Source: Bradyrhizobium campsiandrae (GTDB lineage: Bacteria > Pseudomonadota > Alphaproteobacteria > Rhizobiales > Xanthobacteraceae). Taken from it: DNA of 33,332 bases. Below are positions 7,208 to 15,515 of the stretch, piece by piece. The DNA lies in contig NZ_JAANIH010000085.1 of the NCBI RefSeq assembly GCF_014529705.1, positions 1-33,332 of the forward strand, read 5' to 3'. Positions within the stretch are counted from its first letter, which is position 1. Each line of letters opens with the position of its first letter. Under the pieces are notes generated by a model, which had not been told where the DNA came from, searched no databases, and saw nothing but the letters and a program-made list of their open reading frames with translations. The position numbers were made by a program, and so were the translations under genes.

Positions 7208-7645
7208 ATGACGACGATGTATATCCCGGCGCTGGCCGCGTTCGGCGGCTCCGCCTTCGGAGCGATCTCGACCATCTTGAGCGGATGGTTCAGCCGGCGC
7301 CGCAGGCTTCGAGAGCGCCATCACGCCCGCTCGTTCGAAAAGCGCGAGCGGTTGTACAAGAACTTCATCGAGGAGGCGTCCCGGCTGTATGCCGACGCGC
7401 TCGTCTCCGACAGGGCGGAAATCCCGCAGCTCGTCGGTCTCTATACGCTCGTCGGTCGCATGCGCATCCTGTCCAGCAACGACGTCGTTCAAGCCGCCGA
7501 GCGGACCGGCCGCCTGATCATCGAGACCTATCTGTCGCCAAACCGCTCGATCGTCGATCTGCCCGCCTTCATCGAGGAAATGGATCCTTTGCGCGACTTC
7601 GGCGAAGCCTGCCGCAGCGAGTTGCTGAACCTTCCGGCGCGGTGA
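7208..7645 (+). CDS. membrane-anchored hypothetical protein
   Basis: This 145-aa protein has an N-terminal hydrophobic helix rich in small residues (ALAAFGGSAFGAISTILSGW). A very basic stretch (FSRRRRLRERHHARSFEKRE) follows, placing the remainder in the cytoplasm by the positive-inside rule. The rest is helical and contains YKNFIEEASRLYADAL and a MRILSSNDVVQAAERT segment. No domain is recognised. It converges with the minus-strand tetR gene; an inverted repeat (CAGCCGGC/GCCGGCTG, 7670-7716) lies in the gap and may end both transcripts. Confidence 0.7.
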   Translation: MTTMYIPALAAFGGSAFGAISTILSGWFSRRRRLRERHHARSFEKRERLYKNFIEEASRLYADALVSDRAEIPQLVGLYTLVGRMRILSSNDVVQAAERTGRLIIETYLSPNRSIVDLPAFIEEMDPLRDFGEACRSELLNLPAR

Positions 7646-7765
7646 GAACATGAAGCGCGAACGGTGCGGCAGCCGGCCGAGATGACATCGCAGCCACATT
7701 TGAGGGCCGCCGGCTGACGCTGACGCCTCCAGCCATCAGTCCAAATCGGACAGGCGGCCATGCTC

Positions 7766-8416
7766 CTACGACCAGTCCGTCTCGCAGGCCGCCAGGAAGA
7801 ACGCGACGCGTTCGCGCACGAAGCCGGGAAGCTCCTTCTTCAGGTCCTTCGTTGTCTCGCCGACGAGCGACCGGAACAGCATAGGCAAGAGAATCAGGTC
7901 GAGAAAGATCTGCGCGGTGGCCCGGCTTCGCTTGGCGCTGAAAGGTCCCCTTGCGGTGCGGGCGAGCTTTTGCGTGGCTTCGTCCAGCAACTGCGACACC
8001 GCAGCCAGAGAGCGATCGCGCGCAGCGTCGTGGACGTTGCGGCCGAGTTCGGGAAACCGTTGCGATTCCGCGATGGTCGCTCTCACCATGCCGGTCGATT
8101 CCTCGACCACCCTTTCGACGATGGTCATCCCGAGGCTCATCAGCTTGTCCTCGATGGTGCGGCCCTCGGGCGAGAACCCCTCGAAGTCAGTCAATCCGTC
8201 TATGGTGCGGGCCACCACCGCCGCGAAGAGCGCTTCCTTGCCGGGGAAGTGCGCGTAGATCGTCGGCTTGCTCGCGGGAGCGAGCTCGGAAATGTCGTCG
8301 ATGCTGGCGCTGTGATAGCCCTTGTCGAGAAACAGCTGCTGGGCCGCATCGAGAATGCGCGCCTGCGCATCGCCGGCCAGATCCTTGGGTGGTCTGCCTC
8401 GCTTCGTCTTTTTCAT
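7766..8416 (-). CDS. TetR/AcrR-family transcriptional repressor
   Basis: This 216-aa protein begins with a basic KKTKRGRPPKD tail. The TetR DNA-binding domain follows (about residues 18-65): ARILDAAQQLFLDKGYHSAS, then IDDISELAPASKPTIYAHF and PGKEALFAAVV. The C-terminal ligand-binding region is helical, and its AcrR-like C-terminal fold type was not resolved. Such proteins usually repress a divergent efflux operon and themselves, releasing DNA on ligand binding. Here the RND pump operon is divergent, and a perfect 11-bp odd palindrome lies in the 207-bp spacer. A second copy of the site lies before the operon at 6724, so that operon may be a further target. Confidence 0.92.
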   Translation of the reverse strand: MKKTKRGRPPKDLAGDAQARILDAAQQLFLDKGYHSASIDDISELAPASKPTIYAHFPGKEALFAAVVARTIDGLTDFEGFSPEGRTIEDKLMSLGMTIVERVVEESTGMVRATIAESQRFPELGRNVHDAARDRSLAAVSQLLDEATQKLARTARGPFSAKRSRATAQIFLDLILLPMLFRSLVGETTKDLKKELPGFVRERVAFFLAACETDWS

Positions 8417-8494
8417 TCTTGGTCTCCGAAATCACGAGTCTGTGCGCCATTCTTTGCCACTTGACACGGCCGGCCAAGAAAGGCAAGAAAAAGA

Positions 8495-8512
8495 AAATAT
8501 ACGGTATAGTTT
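8495..8512. promoter_or_regulatory. putative TetR-type operator, copy 2
   Basis: The sequence AAATATACGGTATAGTTT contains a perfect odd palindrome TATAC-G-GTATA (8498-8508) in an AT-rich patch of otherwise GC-rich DNA. It lies between the tetR start (8416, minus) and the pump operon start (8624, plus), and so could control both promoters. It matches the copy at 6742-6759. Confidence 0.65.
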
Positions 8513-8623
8513 ATTATTGGAGCCGATCGATGCGTTGCCGACCCGGCGAGCGCCCCCGGAATCGTCGGGGTCGCAACTGTGGGGCCTTCGACCCAATCGT
8601 CCGATCCGAATGAGGAGAATGTC

Positions 8624-9391
8624 GTGACTGTTTTGAGCCCAGCCCCGTCCGGTTTGAAGGAAGGCACGCTGCTGCGCGAACTGAATCGCAGGGTCACCAA
8701 CGGTGTCGCCTTCGCCATCGACCTGGTCTCCGCCGCCGCTATCCGCGTCGAAGGGGCGGAGGCCAAATGCGCGCTCAGCGATGTCGTCGAGCTGCTGCAC
8801 AGCTATGCCGATGTGCATCGTACCCTGGCCATGCCCGCGGGCGACACGCTGATCCACGCCGCGACCTACATTCGCAAGCTGGGCTGCGGCATGCGCCGGG
8901 CGCTGCTCGATCGGATGGAGATTCAGCTGGCGTTCGCGACGCAGTCCCTCGCGCTCCAGCCGGAGCGTTGCTGGCATCTGGCGCTGATCGTTCATGAGCT
9001 CGTGACGCACGCGGCACGGCACGGCTGCTTCGACGCGCGAGCCGGGCAGATCAGGATCAAGCTGACGCGCACGGGCGCGCTGGTGAACTGCGTGATCCAC
9101 GACAACGGCTCGCGTCCCGCGCGGGATATCTCGGACCGCAAATTGCGGATCGCGCGGGATATCGCCAGAGCGCTCGGCGGCCGGATCGAACAGGGTTTTG
9201 GCGCTGAATTCACCTCGGTCGTGGTCTCCTTCCCGCTCACCGAGCGCGAGCGGGACGCAAACTGGTCGATCGCAACGCGCCAAATGAGGACGCGGCGCAG
9301 CACCAGAGCCGTCGCACCGCTCGTTTGCCGCCGATCCGCAGATGCGCTCGGCAAGCTGCTCTCGTCCTCTCATCCGACGGACGCGCCATGA
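8624..9391 (+). CDS. degenerate histidine-kinase-like protein (HisKA_2/HWE type)
   Basis: This 255-aa protein starts at GTG 8624 with GAGGAG six bases upstream. It has the layout of short cytoplasmic HisKA_2-type sensor kinases: a dimerisation helix with LLRELNRRVTNG (about residues 16-27), then a HATPase region with HELVTHAARHG (from residue 124), a VIHDNG G1-like box and an ALGGRIEQGFG end. Two key residues differ from the family: the phospho-accepting His of ELNHR is Arg22, and the Mg-binding Asn of the N-box ELVTNA is His129. It is therefore probably not an active autokinase. No receiver protein is adjacent. Its stop overlaps the start of the first RND adaptor by 4 bp (ATGA at 9388), so it belongs to the pump operon. 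A ligand-binding or scaffold role is a guess. Confidence 0.75.
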   Translation: MTVLSPAPSGLKEGTLLRELNRRVTNGVAFAIDLVSAAAIRVEGAEAKCALSDVVELLHSYADVHRTLAMPAGDTLIHAATYIRKLGCGMRRALLDRMEIQLAFATQSLALQPERCWHLALIVHELVTHAARHGCFDARAGQIRIKLTRTGALVNCVIHDNGSRPARDISDRKLRIARDIARALGGRIEQGFGAEFTSVVVSFPLTERERDANWSIATRQMRTRRSTRAVAPLVCRRSADALGKLLSSSHPTDAP

Positions 9392-10503
9392 GCAACCGAT
9401 CCTCCCATCCGATCAAGGCTCCGCGTGCGGCCAGGTTTCTCGTCGCAGCGACCGCGCTCGTCGGCACCGCGCTGAGCGGTTGCAACGACCACGCGGCGCC
9501 GACGGCCATGCGGACAACGCTGGTCCGGACCACGGTCGTGCAGCCGCGCGACCGGCAAGCCTCCATCACGTTGACGGGCGAGATTCAGGCGCGCTTCCGT
9601 GCCGATCTTTCGTTCCGTGTCGGCGGACGTGTGGTTGCTCGCAATGTCGAGGTCGGCGCTCACGTCAACAAAGGCGACGTCCTCGCCCGGCTCGATGCCG
9701 CCGAGCAACAGGCCGATGTCGATGCGGCGACCGCGGCATTGGCTTCCGCGGAAGCCCAGCTGCGCGTCGCGAAAGCGACGTTCGAGCGGCAGAAAGCGCT
9801 GATTGCGAGCGGCTTCACCACCCGCACCGTCTACGATCAGGCCCAGGAGGGCCTGCGAACCGCGGAAGGTGTGCTGGAGGCGGCCAAGGCGCAGCTGGGC
9901 ACCTCGCGCGATGCGCTTAGCTATACCGTGTTGCGGGCTGAAGCGGACGGCATCGTGACCGCACGAAACATCGAGGTCGGCCAGGTCGTTCCGGCTGCCC
10001 AGCCCGTGTTCTCGCTTGCCCAGGACGGGGAGCGGGATGCCGTGTTCGAGGTCTACGAATCCGTCTTCCTTGGCCAGACTGACAGCCGCCGCGTGACGCT
10101 GGCGCTGGTCTCCGACACGAGCGTGACTGCGACGGGCGAGGTGAGGGAGATTTCACCTGTCATCGACGCGAAGAGCTCCACGATCCGCGTCAAGGTGTCC
10201 ATCGAGAACCCGTCGACTGAGATGACGCTGGGCAGCGCCGTCGCCGGAACGGTCAAGGCGAAAGCTCAGAAGGAGATCGCTTTGCCATGGAGCGCGCTGA
10301 TGGCCGCAGGCAGGAAGCCCGCCGTCTGGACGGTCGATCCGAACACGCAGACGGCGTCGCTGAAGCCGGTCACGGTCGGCGCATACGAGGCCGGACAGGT
10401 GCTGATCAAGGCAGGGCTCGAGCCCGGCGAGCGCGTCGTCATTGATGGCGGCAAGCTGCTGAGCGTCGGCCAGCCGGTCGCCGAGGAGGGAGGTCGGTCA
10501 TGA
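9388..10503 (+). CDS. RND efflux periplasmic adaptor lipoprotein 1
   Basis: This 371-aa membrane-fusion protein links an inner-membrane RND pump to an outer-membrane channel. It has a lipoprotein signal peptide with lipobox LSGC (Cys32). A barrel-sandwich/lipoyl half follows (FRVGGRVVARNVEVGAHV), then an alpha-helical hairpin (about residues 105-180, rich in Ala, with AAEQQADVDAATAAL), the second lipoyl half (LRAEADGIVTARNIEVGQVV), a beta-barrel and a membrane-proximal domain (ALPWSALMAAG). The size is normal for the family. The start overlaps the upstream stop by 4 bp, and its own stop overlaps the next adaptor by 4 bp. Being one of two adaptors in an operon, it likely forms heteromers. Confidence 0.9.
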   Translation: MSNRSSHPIKAPRAARFLVAATALVGTALSGCNDHAAPTAMRTTLVRTTVVQPRDRQASITLTGEIQARFRADLSFRVGGRVVARNVEVGAHVNKGDVLARLDAAEQQADVDAATAALASAEAQLRVAKATFERQKALIASGFTTRTVYDQAQEGLRTAEGVLEAAKAQLGTSRDALSYTVLRAEADGIVTARNIEVGQVVPAAQPVFSLAQDGERDAVFEVYESVFLGQTDSRRVTLALVSDTSVTATGEVREISPVIDAKSSTIRVKVSIENPSTEMTLGSAVAGTVKAKAQKEIALPWSALMAAGRKPAVWTVDPNTQTASLKPVTVGAYEAGQVLIKAGLEPGERVVIDGGKLLSVGQPVAEEGGRS

Positions 10504-11576
10504 AGCGACAGGTCATGGTGATCGCCGGCACGCTCGCGGCGGTTTCGTTGCTCACCGCTTGTCAGCAGGAGACGAACGCGCCGGAGCCCGTGCGTCCCGT
10601 GCTCTCAATGGTGGCCGAGCCGAACAGCGGTGACGGCACGATTGCCGTCGGCGTGGTCGAGCCACGTTACAAGACCAACCTTGGCTTTCGCGTGCTCGGA
10701 CGGCTGACCTCGCGTCCGGTCTATGTTGGCGACGTCATCGGCGAAGGACAGATCATCGGCACGATTGATCCCACCGCACTCGATCTCGCCGTTCGCGCGA
10801 CAAGAGCGCAATTGGCGAAGGCCGAGGCGCAGCTTGCGACGGCCAAGGCGACGGAGGGGCGGCAACGGACGCTGATCAGCAGCGACGCGACCACCAGGCA
10901 GACGTTGGACAATGCCGAGCAGGCCCGCGCCGGCGCCGAAGCAAGCGTTGCGCAGGAGCAGGCGAATCTGACCAAGGCGATCGAGCAGCTCGGCTATGCC
11001 CAGATCAAGGCCGACTTCGGCGGCGTCGTCACCGCCGTCGGCGCAGAAGTCGGCCAGGTCGTCTCGCCCGGGCAGACCGTGCTGACGGTCGCGCGGCCGG
11101 ACATTCGCGAGGCGGTCGTCGATATCGGGGAAGACTTTCCCGTGCCGCTCGAAGTCGGTCTCGCCTTCACCGTCAGCCTGCAGCTGCTTCCCGCCGTCCA
11201 GGTCGAGGGCAGGGTTCGCGAGATCGCACCGCAAGCGGACGCAGTGACGCGGCTGCGACGTATCAGGATTGCGCTCGACAACCCGCCCGAAAGCTTCCGG
11301 CTTGGCGCAACCGTCACGGCCAAGCTCGGCCAGGATCACGGCAATTTCATGCGCCTGCCCCCATCCGCGGTGCTCGCCAAGGACGGCGCCGATTTCGTCT
11401 GGGTGGTCGATCAAGCCACCGGCACCGTCTCCTTGAACAGAATCGACGGTGTCGCCGAACCGGCCGGCTTCCGCGTCATCAGCGGGCTTGCCGCAGGCGC
11501 CCGTGTCGTCACCGCCGGAGTTCACAGCCTCAAGCCGGGACAGCACGTCCGCATCGCACAGGATCAAGAGCCATGA
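10500..11576 (+). CDS. RND efflux periplasmic adaptor lipoprotein 2
   Basis: This 358-aa second membrane-fusion protein has lipobox LTAC (Cys21) after a short signal peptide. The order of domains matches the first adaptor: lipoyl half FRVLGRLTSRPVYVGDVI, an Ala/Gln-rich helical hairpin (TRAQLAKAEAQLATAKA), a second lipoyl half ending VGAEVGQVVSPGQTV, then a beta-barrel and a membrane-proximal domain. Sequence identity to adaptor 1 looks limited apart from these hallmarks, so it is not a recent duplicate. It overlaps its neighbours by 4 bp at each end. Pumps with two different adaptors include TriABC of Pseudomonas aeruginosa. Confidence 0.9.
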   Translation: MKRQVMVIAGTLAAVSLLTACQQETNAPEPVRPVLSMVAEPNSGDGTIAVGVVEPRYKTNLGFRVLGRLTSRPVYVGDVIGEGQIIGTIDPTALDLAVRATRAQLAKAEAQLATAKATEGRQRTLISSDATTRQTLDNAEQARAGAEASVAQEQANLTKAIEQLGYAQIKADFGGVVTAVGAEVGQVVSPGQTVLTVARPDIREAVVDIGEDFPVPLEVGLAFTVSLQLLPAVQVEGRVREIAPQADAVTRLRRIRIALDNPPESFRLGATVTAKLGQDHGNFMRLPPSAVLAKDGADFVWVVDQATGTVSLNRIDGVAEPAGFRVISGLAAGARVVTAGVHSLKPGQHVRIAQDQEP

Positions 11577-14500
11577 AGTCGTTCAACCTTTCCGATTGGG
11601 CGCTCGGCCATCGCTCGCTCGTCTGGTATTTCATGATCGCCTTCATGGCGGCCGGCCTGTTTGCCTATCTCCAGTTGGGGCGACAGGAAGATCCCGACTT
11701 CACGATCAAGACCATGGTGATCCAGGCGCAATGGCCGGGCGCCTCGCCCGAGGAGATGACGCGTCAGGTCACTGACCGGATCGAGAAGAAGCTGGAGGAG
11801 CTGGAATCGCTCGACTACACCAAGAGCGTGACGGTCGCCGGCCAGACCACCGTCTTCGTCTATTTGCGCGATTCGACCAAGGCGGCCGACGTCAAGCCGA
11901 CCTGGGTGCGCGTCCGCAACATGATCGCGGACATCAGGGGCGATTTCCCGCAAGGCGTGATCGGCCCCGGCTTCAATGACCGCTTTGGCGACGTCTTCGG
12001 CAACGTCTATGCCTTTACCAGCGATGGCCTCAGCCAGCGGCAGCTCCGCGATCAGGTCGAGGACATCAGGGCCAAGGTGCTGACGGTGCCCGACGTCGGC
12101 AAGGTCGACATTCTCGGCGCGCAGGACGAGGTGATCTATCTCGAATTCTCCACCCGCAAGATCGCGGCGCTCGGCCTCGACGTCCACGCCATCATGAACT
12201 CGCTGCAGGGCCAGAACGCGGTGGCGCCCTCAGGCGTGTTTCAGGAGGGGCCGGAGCGGATCAGCGTCCGCGTCAACGGGCAGTTCACCTCGGAAGCGAG
12301 CCTGAAGGCGGTCAATCTGCGCATCAACGACCGCTTCTTCCCGCTGACCGACGTTGCGACCGTCACGCGCGGTTATGCCGATCCGCCGTCAACACTCTTC
12401 AGGTACAACGGCCAGCCCGCCATTGCGCTCGCGATCGGCATGAAATCGGGCGCAAACCTGCTCCAGTTCGGCGAGGCGCTGAAGACGGAGATGAGCAAGA
12501 TCATCGCCGACTTGCCGATCGGTGTCGGCGTGCACCTCGTGGCCGATCAGCCGGTCGTGGTCGAACATGCCGTTTCGGGCTTCACCGAAGCGCTGTTCGA
12601 GGCCGTGATCATCGTGCTCGGCATCAGCTTTTTGAGCCTGGGCCTGCGGGCCGGACTCGTGGTTGCCATCGCCATCCCGCTCGTGCTCGCGATCACCTTC
12701 GTCGTGATGGCCTATTGCGGCATCTCGTTGCAGCGCATTTCGCTGGGGGCCCTGATCATCGCGCTCGGCCTGTTGGTCGACGATGCCATGATCGCGGTCG
12801 AGATGATGGTGGCGCGGCTCGAGATCGGCGATCCCCTGGAGAAGGCGGCGACCCACGTCTATACCTCGACGGCGTTTCCGATGCTGACGGGAACGCTGGT
12901 CACGGTTGCCGGCTTCATCCCGATCGGGCTCAACAGCAGCAACGCGGGCGAGTTCACCTTCACGCTGTTCGTGGTGATCGGGGTGTCGTTGATCGTCTCC
13001 TGGATCGTCGCCGTCCTGTTCACGCCGCTGCTCGGCGTCACCATTCTGCCGGCGAGGATGAAGGGACATCACGATCGGAAGGGCCGCGTCGCGCAGATGT
13101 TCGCGCGCCTCCTCCTGTTCTGCATGCATCATCGCTGGAGCACCGTCACTGTCACGGCCGGCGCCTTCCTGCTCGCTTTGTTCGGCTTGCAGTTCGTGCA
13201 GCAGCAGTTCTTCCCGTCGTCGGACCGCGCCGAATTGGTGATCGACTGGAACCTGCCGCAGAATGCCTCGATCGCCGAGACCAACACGCAGATGGCGCGC
13301 TTCGAGCGCGAGCAGTTGCAGGGCAACGATTCGGTCGAGCACTGGTCCACCTATGTCGGCACCGGCGCGCCGCGCTTCGTGCTCTCGTTCGACCTGCAGA
13401 CAGCCAACAGCTGGTTTGGTCAGCAGGTGATCGTAACCAAAGGCGGCATCGCCGCGCGCGACAGGCTCAAGTCGCAGTTCGAGGACTATTTGAGGAAGAC
13501 GTTCCCGGGCACCGACACCTACGTCAAGCTGCTCGAGGTCGGTCCGCCCGTCGGACGTCCGGTGCAATACCGCCTGAGCGGCCCTGACATCGCCGAGGTC
13601 CGCGACCTCTCGCAGAAGCTTGCCGGCGTCATCCGCGGCAGTCCCGATCTCGGCAACGTGGTGTTCGACTGGATGGAGCCCGCGCGTGTCGTCAAGGTCG
13701 ACGTGCTCCAGGACAAGGCGCGCCAACTCGGCGTGACCTCGGAAGACATCGCCACCACCCTGAACTCCGTGCTCCAGGGATCGGCGATCACGCAGGTGCG
13801 CGACAGCATCTATCGCGTCAATGTCACGGGACGCGCGACCGCGGCGGAGCGCGCCTCGATCGACACGCTGCGCGACCTGCAGTTGACCGGGCTCGGCGGC
13901 CAATCGGTGCCGCTCGGGGCGGTCGCCAGTCTGCGCTACGAGCTGGAGCAACCCACGATCTGGCGCCGCGCGCGGATTCCGACCGTCACCCTGAAGGCCG
14001 ATGTCGTCGGCAATGTTCAACCGAAGACGGTCGTCGACCAGCTCGCGCCGAAGGTCGCTGAGTTCGAGAAGCACCTGCCCGCGGGCTACACGGTCAAGGT
14101 CGGTGGCTCGGTGGAGGAGAGCGCCAAGAGCCAGGGGCCGATCGTTGCTGTCGTGCCCTTGATGCTGTTCGTCATGGCCACCGTGCTGATGGTGCAGCTG
14201 CAGAGCTTCTCGCGCCTGTTCCTGGTGTTCGCGGTCGCGCCGCTCGCATTGATCGGCGTCGTCATGGCCATGCTGCCGAGCGGCGCGCCACTGGGCTTCG
14301 TCGCAATCCTCGGCGTGCTCGCCCTCATCGGCATCCTGGTCCGCAACTCCGTGATCCTGATCGTGCAGATCGAGGATCTGAAGAAGGACGGCAGGCCCGC
14401 CTGGGATGCGGTGGTGGAAGCAACCGAGCACCGCATGCGGCCGATCCTGCTCACGGCCGCCGCGGCCAGTCTCGCGCTCATTCCAATCGCGCGCGAGATT

Positions 14501-14716
14501 TTCTGGGGCCCCATGGCCTATGCCATGATGGGCGGCATCATCGTCGGTACGCTGCTGACGCTGCTGTTCCTGCCGGCGCTGTATGTCGCGTGGTTCAGGA
14601 TTCATCCGGGGCATGCGGATGAATCCCCTTCCCATCAGCTTGAATCCGCTGCGCACGAAGCGGCACCCGAACGGGGCCAACACGCCGTCGAGCCTGTGCT
14701 CGAACCCCAGATCTAG
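11573..14716 (+). CDS. RND-family efflux permease (inner-membrane pump)
   Basis: This 1047-aa protein has the full length of an AcrB-type trimeric proton-driven exporter. It has the N-terminal helix after the FNLSDWAL motif, a large porter region, helices 2-6, a second porter region and helices 8-12. The proton-relay Asp pair is present in helix 4 (LLVDDAMIAVEM, Asp403 and Asp404). In helix 10 the lysine of AcrB (KNAIL) is replaced by Arg924 (VRNSVILIVQIED), judged by eye; I believe this is typical of a subgroup rather than a defect. Substrate is unknown: the class exports drugs, detergents, biocides or lipids. No outer-membrane channel gene is linked, so a channel encoded elsewhere must be shared. 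The start overlaps adaptor 2 by 4 bp. Confidence 0.93.
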   Translation: MKSFNLSDWALGHRSLVWYFMIAFMAAGLFAYLQLGRQEDPDFTIKTMVIQAQWPGASPEEMTRQVTDRIEKKLEELESLDYTKSVTVAGQTTVFVYLRDSTKAADVKPTWVRVRNMIADIRGDFPQGVIGPGFNDRFGDVFGNVYAFTSDGLSQRQLRDQVEDIRAKVLTVPDVGKVDILGAQDEVIYLEFSTRKIAALGLDVHAIMNSLQGQNAVAPSGVFQEGPERISVRVNGQFTSEASLKAVNLRINDRFFPLTDVATVTRGYADPPSTLFRYNGQPAIALAIGMKSGANLLQFGEALKTEMSKIIADLPIGVGVHLVADQPVVVEHAVSGFTEALFEAVIIVLGISFLSLGLRAGLVVAIAIPLVLAITFVVMAYCGISLQRISLGALIIALGLLVDDAMIAVEMMVARLEIGDPLEKAATHVYTSTAFPMLTGTLVTVAGFIPIGLNSSNAGEFTFTLFVVIGVSLIVSWIVAVLFTPLLGVTILPARMKGHHDRKGRVAQMFARLLLFCMHHRWSTVTVTAGAFLLALFGLQFVQQQFFPSSDRAELVIDWNLPQNASIAETNTQMARFEREQLQGNDSVEHWSTYVGTGAPRFVLSFDLQTANSWFGQQVIVTKGGIAARDRLKSQFEDYLRKTFPGTDTYVKLLEVGPPVGRPVQYRLSGPDIAEVRDLSQKLAGVIRGSPDLGNVVFDWMEPARVVKVDVLQDKARQLGVTSEDIATTLNSVLQGSAITQVRDSIYRVNVTGRATAAERASIDTLRDLQLTGLGGQSVPLGAVASLRYELEQPTIWRRARIPTVTLKADVVGNVQPKTVVDQLAPKVAEFEKHLPAGYTVKVGGSVEESAKSQGPIVAVVPLMLFVMATVLMVQLQSFSRLFLVFAVAPLALIGVVMAMLPSGAPLGFVAILGVLALIGILVRNSVILIVQIEDLKKDGRPAWDAVVEATEHRMRPILLTAAAASLALIPIAREIFWGPMAYAMMGGIIVGTLLTLLFLPALYVAWFRIHPGHADESPSHQLESAAHEAAPERGQHAVEPVLEPQI

Positions 14717-14717
14717 A

Positions 14718-14807
14718 ATGGAGACGATGATGCTCCCGAAGACCCGTTCAACCCTTGCCGTCGCCGTGACGTTCGCGGCGAGTTCGTTCGCCCCGTCCAT
14801 GGCGTAA
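14718..14807 (+). pseudogene. signal-peptide-only ORF, probable gene remnant
   Basis: ATG 14718 lies one base after the RND pump stop. It encodes 29 residues: a basic start, then a typical export signal (STLAVAVTFAASSFAPSMA), then TAA exactly where a signal-peptidase site would be. No mature domain follows in frame. It looks like the 5' stub of an exported protein gene removed by deletion, or possibly a tiny peptide gene. Position at the end of a pump operon would suit a lost outer-membrane or periplasmic component, but this is inference. Confidence 0.45.
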
Positions 14808-14864
14808 CGGAGCAGTCTCGCAGAGCCTTGTGGCTCTCGGCATCAACAGATCACGGAAACAAGC

Positions 14865-15137
14865 ATGCATAGGATTTTCGCTGTTGCCGCGGTTGTTGCG
14901 GCATTGGCTGCCGCAACGGCTCCGGAGACGCCGGCCGCGGCAAAGGGATATTTGTTCTGCCAACTCGACTACGACTCTGGCATGCGCAGATGCGCATTCG
15001 AGACGATCGACCGTTGCTTGGCGGCCATCGCCGGCCGTGGCGGAAGCTGCTCTCGCAACCCCGCCAGCGAGGCGAACGCATCCCTGGCCCATGGCCCGAA
15101 GATGCATGCCCGCAAGAATGAGATGCGGCTTCGTTGA
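14865..15137 (+). CDS. DUF3551-like small secreted protein
   Basis: This 90-aa protein has a signal peptide (MHRIFAVAAVVAALAAAT, cleavage near AAA). The mature region reads FCQLDYDSGMRRCAFETIDR then CLAAIAGRGGSCSRNP, the paired-Cys layout of the DUF3551 family that is expanded in Bradyrhizobium. Four cysteines suggest disulfides in the periplasm. Start ATG 14865 has an ACGGAAA sequence upstream. Family function is unknown. It lies after the pump operon but its start context suggests independent translation. Confidence 0.75.
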   Translation: MHRIFAVAAVVAALAAATAPETPAAAKGYLFCQLDYDSGMRRCAFETIDRCLAAIAGRGGSCSRNPASEANASLAHGPKMHARKNEMRLR

Positions 15138-15275
15138 TTTGCCAACAAGCAGGCCGGCAATGTCGGCCGGCGTTCGGTCGTCCACTCCGCAGATCGTGAT
15201 GGCGGGCCGCGTTGTGAGGCGTCCCGGATCGCGATCGGATGGTTGCGGTATTCGGTACGGTTGCCGCGAGGCCTG

Positions 15276-15462
15276 TCAGACGTCGGCCACTCGGATCAAT
15301 TCCAGCGTCGCAGACGATCTTTCAAGCAACCAGGCTTGAGCCGATCGCCGCGGGTCGTTCCGATAGTTCTGGAAGTCCGCTTCCGATACGAAGCTGACGA
15401 TGTGCATTTCCATTGCGCCGTCGAACTTGCGAAGCCGCCGCTCCGCCCGCCGTTGATCTGGG
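15276..15462 (-). pseudogene. remnant of a small EthD/stress-barrel-like gene (3' part)
   Basis: The minus strand encodes ERRLRKFDGAMEMHIVSF, then SEADFQNYRNDPRRSAQAWL and a LERSSATLELIRVADV end at TGA 15278-15276. The same order of motifs, with high identity, is found at 19314-19490 in a second broken copy. Here only the 3' part is recognisable; upstream of about 15462 the similarity fades with indels and no start is present. The family resembles small dimeric alpha/beta-barrel proteins (EthD or DUF1330-like), which is tentative. The fragment sits antisense to the leader of the DUF2933-like gene. Confidence 0.6.
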
Positions 15463-15515
15463 TCAACGACGAGGTCGACTACGCCCCTACGCTCCATCAA
15501 AACCGGAGCGTGCCA

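Noticed and set aside
7670..7716. CAGCCGGC/GCCGGCTG inverted repeat between convergent genes as a terminator
   Set aside because: The arms are only 8 bp with a 31-nt loop and there is no T-run. Chance is plausible in GC-rich DNA, so it is mentioned but not called.
12389..14800. 803-codon minus-strand open frame opposite the RND permease
   Set aside because: It is antisense to a clear pump gene. Its product is a low-complexity Arg/Asp/His/Gln-rich shadow typical of GC-rich third-position bias.
15243..15515. Upstream extension of the DUF2933-like frame
   Set aside because: It overlaps the antisense pseudogene remnant and has no ribosome site. GGAG precedes ATG 15516 instead.
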